Shown: positions 44,966 through 57,037, numbered from the stretch's first letter. The stretch: DNA of 64,000 nucleotides from Thinopyrum elongatum (GCA_011799875.1 CM022302.1:99857911-99921910), one strand, 5' to 3'. The notes: a model not told the origin generated them from the letters alone. Numbers and translations are program-made.

Positions 44966-47900
44966 TTAACCGGGCTCTGAAGAATTCAGAAGATTAAGAT
45001 TGCGACGACAACCCTCAAACTGAGGTAATGGCAACGGTTTCGTGAAGATGTCAGCAAGTTGATCTTTCGAAGGGATGAACTTGATTTGAAGCAACTTCTG
45101 CAAAACTCGTTCTCTTACAAAATGATAGTCTACATCGATGTGTTTCGTTCGGGCATGAAATACCGGATTCGAAGAAAGGTATGTGGCACCGATGTTGTCA
45201 CACCAAAGAACAGGCGGATGATCCTGAGAGACTCTCAACTCTTGAAGCAAAGACAGAACCCAAATAAGTTCAGCGGTGGCATTGGCAACTACTTTGTATT
45301 CAGCTTCAGTACTACTACGAGACACTGTAGCTTGTTTATGAGCACTCCAGACGATCAAATTAGGACCATAGAACACTGCATATCCCCCTGTAGATCGCCT
45401 GTCATCTGGACTACCAGTCCAATCTGCATCAGAGAACGCCAAGAGGGCACCAGAGGAAGCAGGCCGAAGGTGCAGACCTAGAGCAGCAGTAAACTGAACA
45501 TAGCGAAGAATGCGTTTCACAGCTGTCCAGTGAGTATCGCGAGGAGCATGAAGAAACTGACAGACACTGTTAACCGCATAGGATATATCAGGACGGGTAA
45601 TCGTCAAATACTGCAAGCCACCAACAATACTGCGGTACCTAGTTGTTAGGTAACGCAGCAGAAAACAAAAATTTTCCGACCTACGCACCAGCCCAGGACC
45701 ATTATGGAGACTGCATACAAGGTTTGATCAGTTTCGTTACCGACTCGTAGCGCAGCGGAAGTAGAGTCGATGACGATCGGCGGTGCAGATCCCCGCAGCT
45801 AGGATTTACAACCTCCCAACCGTGAGGATGTATACCCTCGTCTTCCCTTCGGACAGCCCTCCGGGAGGCGGTCAAACAGTCCCCTGGACGGTGTCGCGGA
45901 CAGCCCTTCGGGAGGACCTTCGAAACTCGAACGGTCACTCGGACAGCCCTTCGGGAGGACTCACAGAACTCGGACCGTCACTTGGATAGCCCTTCGGGAG
46001 GCACTCACGAACAGCCCCTCGGGCACTACGATCGAAACTACGACCTCTCTACAGAGTTGCACACATACGGTGTCATCTATCCGGCAGGGCTTCGCCGTCC
46101 AGAACTAGTTCCCACCGGAACCCAGACAGCCTTTCGGCTCTGCAAAACTATTTTGCGGGGAGGGAGAGAGAAGCCAGATCATGCAATGGCACTTGTATGT
46201 GAGAAGGAGTGAGTGTGGAGGGCTGCCCCTCCACCTCTATTTATAGGAAATCCCAAGGGGTAGGGTGGTTTTACAAGAAAACCCAAAAGCACATGAATGA
46301 AGTCCTTCCACAAGGACCCAAATGTGAAACCAAGGCACAAGAGGGGGCTCCAAGGAGGAGTCCCCATGTGGCCGGCCACACCTAGGAGGGGCCCCCCCAA
46401 GGGAGCCTCATCCATCCATGTCACCCCCAAAAAATATCTTGGGACAAAACCCAAAATAATGGCTTTCCAAAAAGTAACCCAAAAAGCACTTTCACTATTC
46501 ATGATGACATTTTTCAGCGTCCGTTCGAACTGAAAATATTTATGTGGGCTTAGAACATTTCCAGTACCCACTAAAATAATTTTCAATGCGTTCTGGAACA
46601 ATTCCAGTTTAGTGATTTCATCTGCAAAAAGCATCTGAAGCGGTTCCGGCAGCTCCGGAGCATTTCCGGTTTTCATCCCGGAAAATTCCCAGAAGTTTCC
46701 AGAATGATTCTGGCACCCTCCAAGAATTACCAGGCATGTGCCAAAACCAATTTGACTTAATGGAATACCCCGAAACAACTTTTTAGTTTCACCGAAACTC
46801 ATCCGGTGTTCTCTCTGCGGAACTTTTCCGCTGTCCGAAACTTTTCGGTGTCCGAAACTTTTTCGGTGATTTTCTCTCAGACTCCCTGTCTAGTATTCAG
46901 CAGATAGATGACCCTTAAGCGTGTGACCCTATAGGTTCGGTGAAGTATAGACATGACACGGAACCCCTTCCGATCAATGATCAACATCGGAGCCGTGGAC
47001 ACCCATATTGACCCCTATACCCACACGAATGAATATTCGAGTGAACCTCCAGTTGCCGTGTGCTATTCCTTTTACTTCACGATATGTTACAAATACCCGA
47101 GGTGAGACATGTTGGCATTCCAGTGGATCAACAACTTGTCCACTATGCTAGTAACCTCGTTACCGGTATTGTTCTCTTTTCTCGTTACGTGTTCCGGCAT
47201 CCCCGTGATCAAATCACGAAGTGTCTGGCCAGACGATGATGGATACCGTAACACCGAGAGGGCCCAGAGATATCTCTCCATCGTCGGAGGAGCAAATCCC
47301 AATCTTGAGCTATCAAGTTACTTGACATACTTTTCCATGAACCTGTAAGCAGCCGTAATAGCCATCCAGTTACGGATGACGTTTAACAAACCCCAAAGTT
47401 CATGAATCAAGCATGAAGAAACTCGATACTCTCATGGTCTGAGGAATCATGCAAACGTTAACCATCTCTGTGTTATTAACCATTAACTTGTGACGAATGA
47501 ATCTCATAGCATAACATCAACCGGGTCGATTCAACACAAATGTTCTTCTAACATTGTGCCCTCAAAGTTGCCGGCATAGTCATGCCCATGATCAGGAAAA
47601 CATAACCATCATGCAACACTTGAGCTAGTCTCAGAGGCTAGACTAGGAATACATTTTACCGTTTATTATTCCACACATGCATATGAGTCTTCCTCCGAGC
47701 CTCGTGGTTATTGTAGACTCGAGAACCATAGCAGTTATAGCATGGAACATAAACCTAATTATGAACAGGGAGATAATCAATAACATTTATTATTGCCTCT
47801 AGGGCATATCTCCTACACTAGTAGCCTCATCCGAAGAGAGAGGAGAACCATCAAGTGCAGAGAGTCGATCAGACACTGACATGGGAGTAGTAGCAGGCTT

Positions 47901-50900
47901 ACACTGAAGCATACCAGCACGACGAAGCAGATCCAGAGAGTACTTCTGTTGAGTGAGAGTCAGACCGGCATCAGAATGAGAGACCTCCAATCCAAGGAAA
48001 TAATGAAGCCGACCAAGATCTGAAATAGCGAAATCACCACTCAAAGCAGAAACAAGACGATCTACAGCAAAGGCCGACGAGCTGATCAGAATGATGTCAT
48101 CCACATAGACCAGTAGGTACATAGTAACCGTAGGACGCTGTAGCATGAACAAAGACGTATCAGCTGTCGAAGGGACAAAACCATGTGCACGAAGGGCGGC
48201 ACCAAGACGTGCATGCCAGGCACGAGGCGCCTGTTTAAGACCATAGAGAGCCTTCTCCAAGCGACACAAATGCGGCGGATGAGCAAGATCAACAAAACCA
48301 GGAGGCTGGCGCATATAGACCTCTTCCTCAAGAACTCCATGAAGAAAAGCATTCTGAACATCCAGCTGTCTAAGAGACCATCCACGAGTAACAGCAAGAG
48401 ACAAGAGTAGACGAATCGTCGTAGGCTTGACCACAGAACTGAAAGTATCATCATAATCAAGACCTTGACGTTGTTTGAACCCCCGAGCAACAAGCCGAGC
48501 CTTATACCTTTCAATAGAGCCATCAGCATGTCGCTTAACTTTGAATACCCACTTGGAATCAATAATATTGACACCACTCTTTGGAGGAACAAGACGCCAC
48601 GTATCATTTTTCAACAATGCCTGATACTCTTGTTCCATCACAGAACGCCAGTGAGGAATACCCATAGCAGCTTGATAATGGTGGGGTTCAGCAGCAGGAT
48701 CAGACTCAGAGTGAGCCACACAGGCCGCGAGCCACGCAACCGAGCCATCGGTGCATTTGCGCGGAGGCCACTCAACCGTGCCATCGGTTCTTTTGCGCGG
48801 AAGAACAATACCACTCTTGCTGCGAGTGTGAGGACACAGAACAGCAGGAGCAGTTGGCGAGGTCGAAGTAGCCGGAACCGTCGTCGTTGACTAGGAGACC
48901 CCCATCTCCATAGAGGAAGACGTGACGGGCGGTGCAAGCAGCAGCATGCGGCCAGCAATGGGCGACCGCATGGGTGATGATGACGACGACGGGCTGCTCG
49001 AAGACGGCCCAGGAGACGAGGGCGAGTCCGGGCTGAGCGAGGCGGGCGAGGCCGAGCCAGTCAGCTCGGGCGAGGACGAGCCGCCCAACACGGGCGAGGC
49101 GGGCGCAGCCGGAGGTGGATCCGGGCACGCAGCAGGAGCGGGCGACCCTGCATGCCCCATGCAGGGATCGAGCGAAGGTGACATAGGGGCCGGGTCCGGG
49201 CGCGCAGCAGGGGCGGGCGCGGGAGACCCTGCATGTCCCATGCAGGGGACAGCGGTGTCACGATCGACGCGAGGCGGCTACTCAGCCTCAGAATCCGCAG
49301 GTGGATCATCCAGGAGAACAAGCCGAGCACCTCTTCCAGTTCCTGTACCATGGTTAGACAACAAAAGAGGAGAGTGTGCAGCATCCACAAATTGATCAGG
49401 CAACATAGGAGATGAAGGCAATGATGGTGTGGATGTTGTAGCAGGAGTTGGAAGATTGGAAAAGGGAAAAACATGCTCATCAAAGACAACATCACGTGAG
49501 ATATACACACGATTTGTTGGAACCTGAAGGCACTTATACCCTTTGTGCAACGAGCTGTACCCAAGGAAGACACATTTTTTAGAACGGAACTCGAGTTTGC
49601 GACTATTATACGGATGGAGATGCGGCCAACACGCACAACCGAAGACTTTAAGAAAAGTGTAGTCAGGAGTCTCATGAAGCAAGAGTTCAAGTGGACTTTT
49701 CATGCCAAGGAGCCGTGAAGGAAGCCTATTGATAAGAAAACAGGCTGTAGTAAAAGCATCTCTCCAAAAACGAAAAGGAACAGAAGCATGAGCTAACAAA
49801 GTCAACCCAGTCTCAACTATATGACGATGCTTACGTTCAGCTGAACCATTCTGCTGATGTGTGTGAGGACAAGTCACATGATGCGAAATCCCAAGTTTCT
49901 CAAAGAAAGTACTTAGATTGCGGTACTCACCCCCCCAATCCGACTGTACATGAATGATTTTCTGCTGGAGGAGACGCTCAACATGTGCTTGAAACTTAAG
50001 AAAAACATCGAACACATCAGACTTGCGTTTAAGAAGATAAAGCCAAGTAAAGCGACTATAAGCATCAATAAAGCTGACATAGTACTCATGACCACTGACA
50101 GACATCTGGGCAGGACCCCAAACATCAGAAAACACAAGCTCAAGAGGAGTTTTGACTACATGACTAGAAATAGGAAAAGGTAACTGATGACTCTTTCCTT
50201 GCTTACAAGCATCACAAACTGAAACATCTTTATTACTAGACACCGACGGTAGCTCATGACGATGAAGAACATGGTGGACAATGGGTGTGGCAGGATGGCC
50301 AAGACGAGAGTTCCATTGTGATGATGACACTCTAACACCACTAAAGACTTGGGAGACGGCTGGAGAGACAGAGCGCGGCACATCAAGCGCATATAGTCCA
50401 TGACGGAGTCGACCTCTAAGAAGTACGTCCCGCGTGTCCCGGTCCTTGATAAAAAGATCAAATGGGTGAAACTCACAAAACACGTTATTATCATAAGTAA
50501 GTTTAGGAACAGAAAGCAAATTACGTGCAACAGTGGGAACCCGAAGGACATTCTTAAGATGCAACTTTCTAGAAGAATGTGTATGAAGAGATGCCTGACC
50601 AATATGAGAGATGTGCATACCTGCCCCGTTGGCTGTCTGAACCGTGTCTGAACCGTGGTAGGCCTCACGCAAAGCAAGCTTGTTCATCTCGCTTGTCACG
50701 TGATCAGTAGCACCAGTGTCCATGTACCAGGTGGGATCAACGGTGTAGGACTGGGTCTTGCCTTGCTGCTGCGTCATATTGAATTGACGCTCATTGCCCT
50801 TGCCATTGTTACCAAGACCAAGGAAGTCAGTCTTGAAACGGCGATGACAGCGAGACGCAAGGTGGCCATTGATGCCACACAGCTGACAAGGAGCAGCAGC

Positions 50901-52334
50901 TCCACAAGCGGCGCAGCAGGCATGTGGACGCCCGTTCTCGACGACGATGGTGGGGCGCGACTGGGCCGGTGCAGCAGTGGGCGCGGCGCCCTTGCCTCCA
51001 GCAGGAGGCGTCGATGATGGCACGGCAGAACGAGCCCCCCCTTTCCTGCCACGGACAGTAGCGTTGACCGAGGGAGGCTCATCAGGATGACGACTAGCGA
51101 GGCGCTGCTCCGTCGCGAGAAGACGCTGAAAGAGCTCCTGTGGCTTGATGGGGACAGCGCGTTCATTGATCACCTCGACAAGAGAATCATACTCGGCGTC
51201 GAGACCTTGGAGTATGTATGCAGTAAACTCCGTGTCACGGAGAGGCTCATGAATAGAGGCGAGCTGATCAGCAAGGCGTTTGATCTTGTTGAAGAAAACG
51301 GTGACGGAGTGATGATCCTTGCGAGTCTCATTGAGCTGAGTGCGAAGAGCCATGGACTGAGATGAGGATTGGGCGGAGAAACTGGACTCCAGCGCATCCC
51401 ACACCTCATGAGATGTAGTGGCAAACAGCACCATGCCGGCGACGCCCTTGGTGAGAGAGGACTGAATCGCCGAGAGAATTGCTTGATCTTGAGCAATCCA
51501 GGGCCGGTACATATGATGCTCCGGCGAGGGACATGGCAAAGTTCCCTCGACAAAACCCTCCAGGTAGTGACTACGGAGGAGGGGAAGAATCTGCGCACGC
51601 CAGAACAAATAATTGTCCATCTTCAGCTTGACCGGGAGAAGGTTGCTGAAGTAGAACGGCGGAGTTGTGATGATGTCGAGAGCGAAGTCGTAGGGCGGCG
51701 GCACAACCGCAGCACCAGCAGGAGCAACATCCACCGCGGGCGAGGCCGGCGATGCAGCCACAGAGACCGGCGGTGGAGGGGGCGCACCATACGGACTATG
51801 CCCCTGGAATGCCGCGTAGTCGGAGCCATACGGAGCGCCGTAGGCAGTGCCGGGAGGGCCGCCGTAGGGGACGGCATGTCCGACGCCGTAGGGGGCGCTG
51901 TACGAGAAGCCGTAGGGGGCGCCATGGAAAGCACCGTAGGCAGCAGCGTCGTAGGGATACGGCGGCTGCGGCGCGTAGTGCGCCAGCGCGCCGTAGTTAG
52001 GCTGCAACGCCGGGGATCCGGGAGGAACTGAGGGAGTTGCCCCCGAGAACAGGGCCCCGGTGGATCTTGTCAGCACTGGGGTAGAAGCAGAGCCACCTTG
52101 GAAAAGGTGGGACAGGAACGGTGGCACCGGCGGCAGTTGAGCCATCGGGGCAGCGAAGACGGCGCCCGATCCGACGAGATCAGCGACCGTGGCAGATGGA
52201 GCCTGGGGGATGGAGGCCAAGGGCTCGGTGGCGACGGCGAGAGCAGTAGCTACCCCAGAGAGAGCAGCGACGGTGGCCGCGCCGGTGAGGGCAGCGGCGG
52301 CGGCAGCCGCCGAGTTAGCAGCGGAAGACGACAT
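44966..52334 (-). pseudogene. Copia gag-pol polyprotein, two nonsense codons and a solo-LTR insertion
   Basis: The frame starts at the ATG 52334-52332, 35 bp after the PBS. The N-terminus is Ala-rich and Tyr/Gly/Pro-rich; then come UBN2-like gag, a zinc knuckle CQLCGINGHLASRC (about residues 480-495), protease MDTGATDHV (about 535), pre-integrase and integrase (WNSRLGHPA, VQSDWGGEY, NGSAERKHRH). After a Pro/Ser linker come RT (KARLVARGFKQ, catalytic YVDD) and RNase H ([26 protein letters not shown]). Stops at 49278-49280 and 48891-48893, both TAG, lie in the same frame in the linker between integrase and RT. The insertion at 45644-47817 lies between RT and RNase H. Insertion plus one TSD is 2179 bp, and the downstream frame is exactly the one expected after leaving it out. 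Confidence 0.93.
45644..47817 (-). mobile_element. Solo LTR (2174 bp) of the same family as the left-edge copia
   Basis: It has a perfect TSD ctagt (45639-45643 and 47818-47822). The ends and interior match the LTR at 4758-6875, including the TATA box (46238-46245) and the cttcggg repeat cluster. With no internal sequence present it is a solo LTR, produced by LTR-LTR recombination after insertion into the short-LTR copia. It is the innermost layer of the nest. Confidence 0.95.
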
Positions 52335-52369
52335 GGTTCAGCGTGGCGGCTAGGTCAGGATCGCGAGAT

Positions 52370-52383
52370 CGCGGCTGATACCA
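52370..52383 (-). promoter_or_regulatory. Primer-binding site of the short-LTR copia
   Basis: The minus strand reads TGGTATCAGCCGCG directly beside the LTR. The first nine bases match the initiator-Met tRNA site used by copia elements. Confidence 0.85.
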
Positions 52384-52522
52384 TGATAGACAAAGGGTTT
52401 TGTGTGTTGTGGGCTTCGACACCTCTTGGGTCGGCCACGGCAACATATATATAGAGGGGGTACCTCATCGGGTACATGTACAAGAGTTACAATACGTATA
52501 CAATACAATTACATGTCTAACA
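52384..52522 (-). repeat. 5' LTR of the short-LTR copia (139 bp)
   Basis: Differs from 44814-44952 at two sites (g/a in cggcRacat and c/t in cgtaYaca). Confidence 0.95.
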
Positions 52523-52863
52523 CTCTCTGGTTTTTTCCCCCGAATGGGTACTTATAGAGTTGGAGTTAGGGTCGGAGGAGGTCCGGGGGCCCACAAGCCT
52601 GCTAGGCGTGCCCCCAGGGCTTGTGGCCTCTGGGTAGACCCCCTCTGGTTACTTCTTGCGCCAGTATTTTTTATATATTCCACAAAAATTCTCCGTGAAT
52701 TTTCAGGTCAATCCGAGAACTTTGATTTCTGCACAAAATTAACACCATGGCAATTCTACTGAAAACAGCGTCAGTCTGGGTTAGTTCCATTCAAATCATG
52801 CAAATTAGATTCCAAAACAAGGGAAAAAGAGTTTGGAAAAGTAGATATGATGGAGATGTATCA

Positions 52864-55309
52864 TAATACTGCATGTATTGGATGCATAAATGTTGAATAC
52901 ATGTTCGCTCTCAGCTAGGATATTCCATTGTATTTAGTTATGTGATTTATTCATGTTCGTGCTGCTTGTTAAGTGATTATGTTTATGTTGTTGCTACTAG
53001 TAGGATGGTCAATACATGCATGCTCTGTAATTTATGTATTTCTGAATAGTTTTCTTGGTTCTTCATATCTGACTATGTACTGTAGAATCTCTACTTTATG
53101 CCAATAGCTACCTATAGCATTGTGCCACACTGCTACTATCTGTGTGATGCTAAAAATATGCTCTTAATTTGTTGCTATATTCTCACCAAATGCACTAGGT
53201 TCGCTACTTATCATTTGCCCTTTTACTTAATTTGTTGCTATATTCTCAGTTTTGCTATTATGAGAATGTTATATGCACGGTTTCTTATTAGATCTCAAAT
53301 TCTACAACTATTTTTCATTGTTAGGAGAATGTTATCTACACGGTTATACTTAATTATGTTCCTAACTTTTCTTATTTATAACCTGCAGATGCTGACCTTC
53401 AATCGTCAAAAGTTGGTGTACAAGAGAGCTCCAGGAGAAGAATCCAGCAATCTGTTTTAGCTCACTGTTGCCTCCGCGAAGCAAAACTTATCAGTTCTGC
53501 CTTTCCCTACACCTGAAACCATCTGAAAAGGCTAGCATGATTATTGAAGCCCATGACCTTTTGCCCATCCATCCTCGAGCTTTTATTTCCGGGGTTTGCT
53601 TCATTAGAACTTTGTGATAAGTTACGAGTAATGTCCCTTTACTGAAGCCCTGTCTGCACGCCAGACAAGGTATTGTCATCTTACAAATTCTTACAAGAGT
53701 TTCGGACCTACAAGGCACACAAACAGAATGAATTGATGTGTGTATATGCCATGTAATTTTGAGCAGGTTCTTCAGCTGTCGGACGAGGTGGAGGCAGTCT
53801 TCCTGAAGCACTTCATGGGCAACGACACGAGGTGTAGGTGACATCCATTAATATCACTTAGTTGAATCTAGAATTTTGTGAGAATGCAACCTTTTGGGAA
53901 TTCTGGACTTTTCTTTTGCGGTAATATAATGATATTAGATGTCTGATGGTTGCTATATATGGGCAAGACGAATTGAATTGAATCCTACTGTTTTCTTTTT
54001 GGTGTACGCACACAAATGATTGTCACTCATGAACAAAAAGCAACCATACTAGTTACTACCTATGTGTTCCAGATATTGTTGTACGTATTATTTATGTTCT
54101 TTTTACTTCCAGAGCTATAGTGCTCTCAGACTATCATCGCATTGCCTGCTGTTGTTGCATACCTGTATCTCAAGCATTGCACATTTGTGTTTGTTTAGGC
54201 GGACAACTACTCATATAATATGCAAACAACAACAGAGCTAGTCATGCTATGCTAAAATTAATGTGTACTTGTCAAACTCAAGATTACGCCTGTTAAAAGT
54301 TTCAAATGTCCTCTTTTTTTGAAATTGAAAGAGAGGCCTTCTAGCTTGTGCAGGTGTCTTGCGATCCTGTTCTAATTAATGTGTATAGTGCAAGCTCTTG
54401 TTGTTGTTGTCTAAATGCGTGCACATAAGTTCAATTACCTTCTGAGAAATTGTTGATGCATTTTTTTTAGTTTCTCAAATACAAAATAGCTTGCTCCTTC
54501 TAGTTGTGGCATCCCCACTTTTATCTTTATGATGCTGTTTCTCACTAATATAATATTTACTGATTATTGGTAGTTACTAGTATTCACTGATAACTATGCC
54601 TCGTTTTGGTTGTTCTATTGTTATTTATGCCAAAAAGTTAACATGTTCGAATTTACTTTGTTCCTAACCATTTTGTTTTATAACATGCAGATGGTGGCCT
54701 CGATTCATGTTTCGTCGTGAGCACCAGGATGAAGAAGTTGGAAGAAGCAATGCATGCTGGATCTAGGCATGCATGCATGCTTTAGTATCCCTGCTTCCGA
54801 ACCTCGCTAGGGAGGTGGAGGACTTTGTTGTAATACTGATTTTTCTGGGAATTTTGTTGTACCGAGGATTTTGCTCAGAATTTGGTGTATATTTGCTTGC
54901 CACTATGTTTACTTGAAATTTATTTCTGGACTAGAAGATATATTGGCATTGAATCTGGGCTGAATTTATATCTATGATGTAAATATTATTTGACATGAAG
55001 AGGCACAACCCAAATCAAGAAGTGGATGAAATGTCTATTGTACCAAATCTATTTGGGCTTTGAAAAGGCCATGGCCCAAAATATATTAGTGGGAACAAAG
55101 GCTGAAAATTAAAAATAAATTGGACTGTAAAATGACCGAGGCCCAAAAAGGAAATGGCATGTAAAAGGCCACGACCCAGAAAATAAAATGCTGAACTATT
55201 GGCCCAAGCCCATGTAGCCGACCAAAATTGGCAGGAAAAAAATATAGAAATGGGCTGAGTTAATGGGCTTGGCCCATATAGACACCGAATTTGACTGGGC
55301 TGATTCTTA
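52864..55309. other. CACTA interior, right part; scattered exon-like patches
   Basis: No intact gene. Short open patches follow plausible acceptors: 53388-53460 after 'taacctgcag' (one frame gives DLQSSKVGVQESSRRR), 53766-53846 after 'gagcag' (VLQLSDEVEAVFLKHF), and 54691-54720 after 'aacatgcag'. They sit between long A/T-rich stretches like introns. These may be further captured exon fragments; I do not recognise a source gene. Confidence 0.35.
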
Positions 55310-55597
55310 TCAATGACCAATTCAATTGGTCGTAATTTTGCCACGTCAGCTTGCCACGTTGGATCCGACGTGGCCTAGGCAGACAACCAGCGACCAAAAA
55401 AATTGGTCGTTGGACCAATGACCTTTTATTTTGGTCATGACCTTCTACGACCATATCACAAAGAAGGTCGTTAAGTTTCATTAAATACGGTCAGCTCGTG
55501 ACCAATTGTTTTTGTTCATAAAAAGGTCGCAAATGAAAAACAATGACCATTCAATGACCAATATTGATGGTCGCAAGTTAGCATATTTCTTGTAGTG
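55310..55597. repeat. Right subterminal and terminal repeats of the inner CACTA
   Basis: A dense set of gaccaat / attggtcg / ggtcgtaa motifs is followed by the inverted terminal repeat ending cttgtagtg. It mirrors 27816-28090. Confidence 0.8.
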
Positions 55598-55600
55598 ACT

Positions 55601-56401
55601 ATTGACAACATATAGCAGTGGCGGGTAGTTAAGCATGCCCACCATAGGTAGCCCCGTTCACTACCAAACTTGCAATTATCCCCCGGCTGTCTCCACCCAA
55701 AACCACTCTTCCCTCTCTCGAAAACGCAAATTTCAAATCTCTCCGCCACTCTCGCCTTCCTCATCGCCACCGCGCCCCTCCTTCGCCCCCATGCCATGCT
55801 CGCCGCCGTGGCCGTTCTCCTACGCCGTGTCCGCGCGCCCTCGTAGTCAGCGGCCTCATCGTCACTGCCTCTCCTCTGCAGCGCCCCCGGCCTCTTGCTG
55901 TTGCGTCCCGGCCAAACCCTAGGTCGGACCCTCCTCTGCCGGGGCCCTCTTCCGCCGCATCCCCCTCGTCGTCGGGACTCCTCCACCGCCACCCCTAGTC
56001 GTCGGGCCTCTCCTCTGTCCCATCCAACTACACGCAATGGCTGCCTCAGCCAGCAGCCGGGCCAAGACACTGCCGCCGCCAGCGGACTCCTACATCTCCA
56101 AGGCTGCTGGTACAAATCCCTCCTCTACCTCCCGCTCAAGCAGTTCAGAGGTAAATTTTGGTCTCGTACCGATTTTATTGTCACTATAGAAATTAATTAT
56201 GGATGATGATCCATAAATGTTTTATTCGTAAATATAATCATCTCATAAAGTGTGAACATTTAATTGGATTTCTCCAACAATATAGGGCTATAAAAGAGTG
56301 CAGAAAATATTTTGAAACCTTGATTAATTTTCATTTTGCGAGATTTCAAACTCAATATTTCATTTTTCAGCATAGGTCACGCTCAATTTTTCTGTCCATC
56401 C
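55601..56401. other. Continuation of the outer CACTA, then GC-rich leader-like sequence
   Basis: 55618-55630 repeats the gtggcggg motif of the outer CACTA left end. From about 55680 the sequence is C-rich with gccgcc/ccgtcg runs to about 56120, like a plant 5' leader or captured first exon, ending near a 'gaggtaaatt' donor-like site at 56148. After that it is A/T-rich up to the rDNA breakpoint. No protein recognised. Confidence 0.4.
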
Positions 56402-56473
56402 TTGCAATTGTTGGTCTTCAATGAGGAATGCCTAGTAAGCGCGAGTCATCAGCTCGTGTTGACTACGTCCCTA

Positions 56474-56520
<47 letters not shown>

Positions 56521-56581
56521 TAAGTGTTCGGATCGTGGCGACGGGGGCCGTTCGCCGCCCCCGATGTCACGAGAAGTCCAT

Positions 56582-56616
<35 letters not shown>

Positions 56617-56653
56617 TAAGGTTTTCATAGGTGAACCTGCGGAAGGATCATTG
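56402..56653 (+). rRNA. 18S rRNA, 3'-terminal ~250 nt only (decayed)
   Basis: Homology begins abruptly at ttgcaattgttggtcttcaa and runs through gtacacaccgcccgtcgc to ggatcattg, the normal 18S 3' end. The first ~1.55 kb of 18S is missing. Several normally invariant bases are changed, for example aataagg for AACAAGG and ttttcatagg for TTTCCGTAGG near the 3' end, all C-to-T or G-to-A. It cannot give a functional small-subunit RNA. Confidence 0.95.
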
Positions 56654-56874
56654 TCGTGACCCTGACCAAAACATACTGCGCAAACGTCATCCAATCCGTC
56701 AGCGACGACAAGGTCCGTCACTCGGCCAATGCCTCGACCACCTTCCCTCCTCTGAGTGGGTGGGGGCTCGGGGTAAAAGAACCCACGACGCCGAAGGCGT
56801 CAAGGAACACTGTGCCTAACTCGGGGGCATGGCTAGCATGCTAGTCATCCCTCGTGTTGCAAAGCTATTTAATC
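56654..56874 (+). other. ITS1
   Basis: Spacer between 18S and 5.8S with grass-like phrases (tcgtgaccctgaccaaaaca, gtaaaagaacccacg, cgaaggcgtcaaggaac). It shows the same excess of transitions as the rRNA parts. Confidence 0.9.
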
Positions 56875-56887
56875 CACACGACTCTCA

Positions 56888-56940
<53 letters not shown>

Positions 56941-57037
56941 CTGGTGTGAATTGCAGAATCCCGCAAACCATCGAGTCTTTGAACGCAAGTTGCGCCCGAG
57001 GCCACTCGGCCGAGGGCACGCCTGCATGGGCGTCATG
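56875..57037 (+). rRNA. 5.8S rRNA (full length, mutated)
   Basis: Runs from cacacgactctcagc to about cgtcatg, ~163 nt. It includes cgatgaagaacgtagc, gcgatacctggtgtgaat and tcgagtctttgaacgc. Changes such as ctcagcaacgg for CTCGGCAACGG and cgcaaaccatc for CGCGAACCATC fall at CpG sites. Confidence 0.95.

Larger units (their letters stand above)
44814..52522 (-). mobile_element. Copia element with 139-bp LTRs, itself carrying a solo LTR
   Basis: LTRs at 44814-44952 and 52384-52522 are flanked by a perfect TSD ctctc (44809-44813 and 52523-52527). PBS, a 35-bp leader, one gag-pol frame and a polypurine tract are all in place. Without the nested solo LTR (2179 bp with one TSD) the element is 5530 bp. 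The two LTRs differ at only two positions, both transitions, which at a commonly used grass rate of 1.3e-8 per site per year would mean roughly half a million years. With two differences that figure is very rough. Confidence 0.95.
43782..52863 (-). mobile_element. Gypsy-type solo LTR split by a copia element (1368 bp of LTR)
   Basis: On the minus strand the LTR begins TGATACATCTCC (52863 leftwards) and ends CTTGTGGGTTATCA (43795-43782), ends typical of an abundant class of Triticeae gypsy LTRs. The flanks taaga (43777-43781) and taata (52864-52868) match at 4 of 5 bases as a decayed TSD. The copia element at 44814-52522 splits it into 43782-44813 and 52528-52863. No internal gypsy sequence is present. 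Confidence 0.75.
27816..55597. mobile_element. Inner CACTA transposon, 27.8 kb including nested elements
   Basis: The ends are CACTACAAGAAATAT on the left and its inverse atatttcttgtagtg on the right (55583-55597); the similarity extends about 29 bp inward with three mismatches. The 3-bp TSD is act (27813-27815 and 55598-55600). Both arms carry clustered GACC/GGTCG subterminal motifs. Leaving out the nested gypsy (33028-42301) and gypsy-LTR/copia stack (43782-52868), the element itself is about 9.4 kb. I find no transposase gene, so it is probably non-autonomous. It contains two tandem arrays and a captured host-gene fragment. Confidence 0.88.

Noticed and set aside
46179..46802. Minus-strand 207-codon frame in the solo LTR
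   Set aside because: It lies wholly inside an LTR; the other LTR copy has only a shorter partly matching frame at 5486-5779, and no domain is seen.
48922..49395. Plus-strand Gly/Glu/Asp-rich frame
   Set aside because: Complement of the Pro/Ser/Ala-rich linker between integrase and RT in the short-LTR copia polyprotein.
51369..52031. Plus-strand frame of 220 codons, Arg/Gly/Val-rich
   Set aside because: Antisense of the Tyr/Gly/Pro-rich N-terminal part of the copia gag; low-complexity shadow.
55516..56115. Minus-strand Arg-rich 199-codon frame
   Set aside because: GC-rich leader-like sequence; crosses the CACTA end, so it cannot be an old gene.
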